From: Fomes fomentarius
Lineage: Eukaryota; Basidiomycota; Agaricomycetes; Polyporales; Polyporaceae
NCBI GenBank assembly: GCA_022606135.1
Contig: JABYQN010000004.1
Location: forward strand, 558,001-622,000
Reading direction: 5' to 3'
DNA: 64,000 nt
Shown here: one piece after another, positions 59,901 to 64,000 of the stretch
Position numbering within the stretch: position 1 is the first letter of the stretch
Layout of the letters: each line of letters opens with the position of its first letter
Translations under genes and position numbers: made by a program
Notes under the pieces: model-generated
The model's input: the letters and a program-made list of their open reading frames with translations, nothing else
Told to the model about the DNA's origin: nothing
Database searches by the model: none

Positions 59901-62900
59901 TCGCTGATTCCCTACTGACCGTCCACCAAACGCCTGAACTTCGTTGACTATATCGTCACGGAGTCGCTCTTCCAAGATTTCGAGCCGCGAAGCAGAGATT
60001 CCGCCATAATCTGCCCAAATGTGTCAGCCCCAATCACTGCTCCATGAGTATCTTGCCGACCTTTCATGTTGCGCAACGAGAACCGTTCCCTGCGCAAGCA
60101 ATACGGGGCGCCGTTGACGTAGACGATGGGCTCTTCGCGCAGTGTGATCCAGATGATCTTAGATGCCTCTGGGTGCGCGGCATGCACACGGCGTACGACC
60201 TCGTCGATCGCCTGGAGCGTGGGTTGCCCAAGCGCGTAGATGTTGGTCTCAGGGATGTTACGAAAGTTGATCGCGCCGCGCACGCCGGCAGACACGTTCG
60301 AAGAGCGACTGAGCCATTGGTCTGACTTCAGCAGGGTCCTGCGAGAAAGAGGTACGTCACCCTTTGTCATACAGTCATAATTAGGCTGAGACCGTTTCAC
60401 GTACCCTTCGCGAAGGATGATGCCGCTGCGGTTCTGCGTGCATACATTTTGTGAACGTGTGAAGGCTTGTGTCATGGAATGGGGCTACTCACCTTGACGA
60501 CATGGTCAGAATATTCGTCTCCCAGAATTTGGCCGCCTGCAATCGCGACATCGTTCTGCTGTCCTGGGAGAAGCGCACGGTGATCGGCACCAGACTTCGA
60601 CAGCGCGGAAAGGTCGTTTATGGGAGTGAAGACGTTGAGACGTGAGCCGTGCGACTTGCGAAGGAACATGATCTGGCTGCAGCGGATCTGTCGTGACGAC
60701 ATGAATGTACTAGTGAGAGCGCGAGACTCACGTCCAGATTTCCGTTCTCGCCTGGAGAAAATGAACAAGTTAGCGGCAGTCGGCATTCAATAGAATGGAC
60801 GCTCGTCACCTTCAACCACTCCGTAAAGCTCTGGCTGAAGTCGTCCTGCATCTCGACGTAGTTGGTAAATGCGATAGCGAAGAAACTGCACGCATGTCAA
60901 TGTCTGCTGAAATTTGTGAATGCGAAACTTACTATTTCTCCAATGACTTGACCGCTTTGCTCAAGAAGTTCTCTCTCTCCTTATCATCGACTGCTGTCGT
61001 CAGGGAGTACCGTACACGATTCTGGAAGATTTCCTCCCTTAGGTTGACGACATGATCGCCTGGGAACAGTCAGACCTGCCATGCATCTCTGTCGCGTAAA
61101 AAGGACGTACAAACGTCGATGACCTTGTCTACGAGCTTTTTGGCCTTGATACCATCCTCTAGACACCCGAGCAAGCTCAGGACGATGCCATAATTGCCCA
61201 TATGTGCTTTACGGAGTGCTTCTAGTAGAGATGGCTGCGTGAGGAGCAGCTCAATGGCAGATTGTGAGTTCCTTGTGTCAAGTTCTGGGGTATAGATGAG
61301 TACAAGCGGCTTTTGATAGGCCACGGGACACTAACGCTGCTGCAGAATATGTGTGATGCGAAGCAACGAACGGTTCATGTCCTGTTGTGCGTTCGCTTGT
61401 TCTAGTGACTGCAAAATCTTCGCGTTCGTTGGCTGATGCAGGTTATCAAGATATTATGTGTGCGTAAGTGGCTATAGTTGCATACCGGCGACATTCCTGA
61501 CGGCTACATCCTCGAGATTAGAAATGATTTGTGTACAGGGGGGATTGGAGGAGACTGACTGTGCTGATACCTGACTTCGACCCTACTGATCGCGCAGTGT
61601 AAGGATCTTCCAGTCCGCGGTCAATGAGTTGCTTCCGTCGTACAATGCATGCAGCGACCATTGCGAATGTTGTACGGACGGCACCCATACCACAGTTGAA
61701 CACGAGTGCAGTTCTCAATGGATCCGTCTCCTTGATGACACGGAGGTAGGCGTCAAGATAGTTGTCCTGCGCAAGATAGTGGGATCAAAGTTCCAGTATG
61801 AAGATTGATAGGATGCGCTGCACAAACCTCAATTGGCCGATCAGGAGAAATGGGGATACTGAGCGAAAGGTGAGCCCTGCCTTCGTGCAGCAATCATTTA
61901 ACGCACCGATGATACTGTTAAATGCGATGTAAGGGAGATACGTTCGGGTTACCAGGAAGGTGTCACATACATCGACGTTCCAGCCATCATCACGCATGCG
62001 CTCCATAAGTTCTCTCTGGGTCCGGACATTGTTTCCGTTTTCGTCAACGGCAGTCCAGGTGGGAAGGATAGCGCCCTCCCCAGAGTCAGATGCTGTAATG
62101 GCCTCGCATATGAGCTGAAAGGGCAAGCAGCAGGACTTGAGAGGGTCGTACCAATTTCGTTGTGAGTAAGGACCAGACCTCCGAATCTGTGGGCTAGGGT
62201 CACTCGTCAGGCTCTTGACATACCTGCTCTAGACTCACTTAGCAGCTTCCGCAAGGATATCGTTCTTCAGCCGCCTCTCGATCTCTTCAAGGTTTTCCGC
62301 GCGATCAGACAACTTCAGTGCTCGACGCGGTTCCGATGCATCTCTCAGGACGAACGGACGGCCGGATATGTACACTTGAAGGTAACAAGTATCAACACAT
62401 GCTCCCATCAATCTGTCCGCCTCCCCGCACGCGCCCTGGAATAGCCCACCACTTCCGCACGCTGCTGCATAGCAATCTGGTTGGACGCACATACCTATAG
62501 GCTCCTCTCGAGTACAGAACCATACCACGTGTGTTGAATTCGGAATGTCGGGGCGACAGCGCAGAACGGAAAGTATCGCTCTCAGGCCTTGAGTGCGAGG
62601 TTGTGCTACACCGTAGACGTTGAGGTTGCCCTGTCTCGGGGCACGGAAGTTGGGTGCACCATGAACATTAATTTCAAGGTCAAGGGCTCTCCCTGTGTTG
62701 CGCTGCTCAGCACGCAGGACGCAAAGTGACATGCAATGCGTATGCGTACCAGATGGATAATGATCAGTCTTGAGGATGACTCCGCGCGACAAGACGCTGC
62801 CCGAGCGAGTCTTCACGATGGATGGGCCAGAACGTAGCAGCTGGGGCATGAGATCCAAGGGCGGTGTGTCCGGGAGCTCTGCACCATCGGTCAGCGAGCT

Positions 62901-63026
62901 ACTTAGCAGTCTCCTGCGTAAGTCCTCTTCGGCTGGTTTCCTCGTAGTCACTATTTCTAGAGCAGCGTGCGGGGGAGCAGACGTCGCGCGTATCATGGGA
63001 GCCCCATTTGCGGGGCGAATATTCAT
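56984..63026 (-). CDS. Paladin-like protein with three PTP-phytase modules
   Basis: A multi-module protein of the paladin/PTP-like inositol phosphatase family (Pfam PTPlike_phytase type). Many small exons encode roughly 1,400 aa, starting MNIRPANGAPMIRATSAPP and ending EWLQTRREITMLLGKRSLD. Each module has an N-terminal (N)RSG segment, a GxPNFR or INFRNIP strand, a (R)EEP motif with xxYxxGxPxxLR, and a P-loop CX5R: module 1 RSGSVLSRGVILKTD...FNCGMGAVRTTF (61674-61698), module 2 NRSGIILREGTLLKSD...INCQLGRGRST (59591-59614), module 3 NRSGSILSASTILKSD...FNCQMGRGRTTSG (57681-57705). All three keep Cys and Arg, so catalysis is possible. Family members act on phosphoinositides or inositol phosphates, or as pseudophosphatases; the substrate here is unknown. 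The exact exon set was not fully worked out. Confidence 0.85.
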
Positions 63027-63444
63027 GGCTATCTTCTCTTCGGACAATACAGAGAAGAAATGACGGAGACTCGTCGACAGGGGAATGAGGAATGGCTGTC
63101 TGGGGATGCGCCGGGAAGAGGATGGGGTGAAACGCGCGAAGTGGGGAATAGACAGCTTGTGGTATGGAGACAAGGTCCGGAGCGCCTACTGGAAACGCGT
63201 GCGCGCGCGAACACGCACCGCGCGCGAGGCACGCGTCGCGACGTCGCATGTACGGCCAAGAACCGAATAATGCATATCTTCCTGCTCTCCATTGGGCAAT
63301 CACAGAAATGGATGGAATGGAGTCTACGTTGCGGTTGTAGAATTACAGCTTGCGATGAACTACTGACTGCCCGTTGCCCGGTAATGCCACACAACCCGAT
63401 ATTTGTATGGATACATACAGAGAATGTCCATCCCGATCCCAAGA
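63027..63444. promoter_or_regulatory. Paladin-like gene promoter with ACGCGT sites
   Basis: The tandem gap between TIF6 and the paladin-like gene. It contains two ACGCGT hexamers (63195-63200, 63231-63236) within a very CpG-rich tract about 170-210 bp upstream of the paladin ATG. ACGCGT is the MBF/MCB box of fungal G1/S genes; its use here is inference. Confidence 0.35.
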
Positions 63445-64000
63445 TTACGCCCAGCTGTCTATGAGCGAGTCGCGCATCTCGCCGATTACGGCAGCGGAGC
63501 TTTGGCCTTGCAGCTCTGAAAGGGAAGCGTGAGGAACTGATACAAGCGCAAAACGTAAGAGGTACGCACTGAAAGCTGCTTCGATGACACTAATCTCTGT
63601 CGCCGTCGTATCAAGGCCGGTGAATGCACACCAGTCGTTCACCACGAGGCCTGCACCCAGAACATCCGATCCGCGGTTTACAGTGCCGGCCTGCAGGCAA
63701 ACGCACAATCAGCCCATACATCATCAGCCGATGCAACAGAAGTGCAGCATACCACAAGTGGCACTTGGAGTAAGCTACTGAGTTCGTCCTGATCCTGGAT
63801 ACTGGTCTTGGGATGTACAATGCCACCCTGGTTGGAGATAACAGCATAGCTGCCTACAAGCACATTGTCGGCGATCGTTTGTCGGAAGACTTCGACCTTG
63901 AGCACGTCCGCGATAATCTCTTCTGTTTCGCGGTCGATGTCGGGGTGGACAAGCGCAATGTAGTCATTGCAGGCAATCACGTTGCCGAGCGCAGACAGCC
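63445..64000 (-). CDS. TIF6: Eukaryotic translation initiation factor 6 (partial, C-terminal part)
   Basis: eIF6/Tif6 binds the 60S subunit, prevents premature 40S joining and is needed for 60S biogenesis; nucleolar and cytosolic. The gene runs off the right edge, so only the last ~146 of about 245 residues are present. Exons are >64000-63752, 63690-63570 and 63515-63445. Conserved segments: [90 protein letters not shown] and the terminal [10 protein letters not shown]. The repeated strand-helix units correspond to the later blades of the pentein fold. The 5' part lies outside the window. Confidence 0.95.

Overview
The window is nuclear chromosomal DNA of a filamentous basidiomycete, most likely an Agaricomycete (Polyporales-like, by inference). 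The supports are GC-rich DNA, genes broken by many 50-90 bp introns with GTGAGT/GTGCGT/GTATGT donors, a single-chain beta-alpha fatty acid synthase, and generally compact gene pairs. There are no bacterial operons, phage, IS elements or CRISPR arrays. Twelve genes could be assembled exon by exon or by strong homology. For most of them the summed exon length is an exact multiple of three, which supports the splice models.

Layout: acyl-CoA-binding protein (+, 2.4-3.1 kb); a large kelch-repeat single-pass membrane protein (-, 6.8-10.4 kb); a Sis1-type DnaJ co-chaperone (-, 11.7-13.1 kb) divergent from a VTC1-like polyphosphate/vacuolar transporter chaperone subunit (+, 13.5-14.4 kb) across a promoter with heat-shock-element-like sites; a 5.8 kb gene-poor stretch; a 152-aa orphan protein (-, 20.3-20.9 kb); the mRNA-export DEAD-box helicase DBP5 (-, 22.9-25.8 kb) divergent from a POF1-like nucleotidyltransferase (+, 26.3-27.3 kb); the 13 kb fused fatty acid synthase (-, 27.5-40.6 kb); a mitochondrial-type RUS/DUF647 protein (-, 42.1-44.0 kb); a 722-aa Ser/Pro-rich orphan (-, 45.0-47.5 kb); a second gene-poor stretch (48.1-52.7 kb); an F-box protein (+, 52.7-53.7 kb); a Mid2-like Ser/Thr-rich membrane protein (-, 55.1-56.5 kb); a paladin-like protein with three PTP-phytase modules (-, 57.0-63.0 kb); and the 3' part of the ribosome anti-association factor eIF6/TIF6 (-, 63.4 kb to beyond the window end).

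Functionally this is mostly core metabolism and housekeeping: lipid synthesis and acyl-CoA handling, protein folding, mRNA export, 60S maturation and polyphosphate. Mixed in are lineage-specific surface proteins (the kelch-TM and Mid2-like proteins) and two orphans. I see no clustered pathway and no clear novel multi-gene system. The most interesting items are gene-architecture features: the FAS fusion, an intron splitting the KS active-site cysteine codon, a 10-nt micro-exon, a 985-nt intron, and a perfect hairpin inside a long intron. The kelch-TM protein, the Mid2-like protein and the two orphans are the other main candidates for follow-up.
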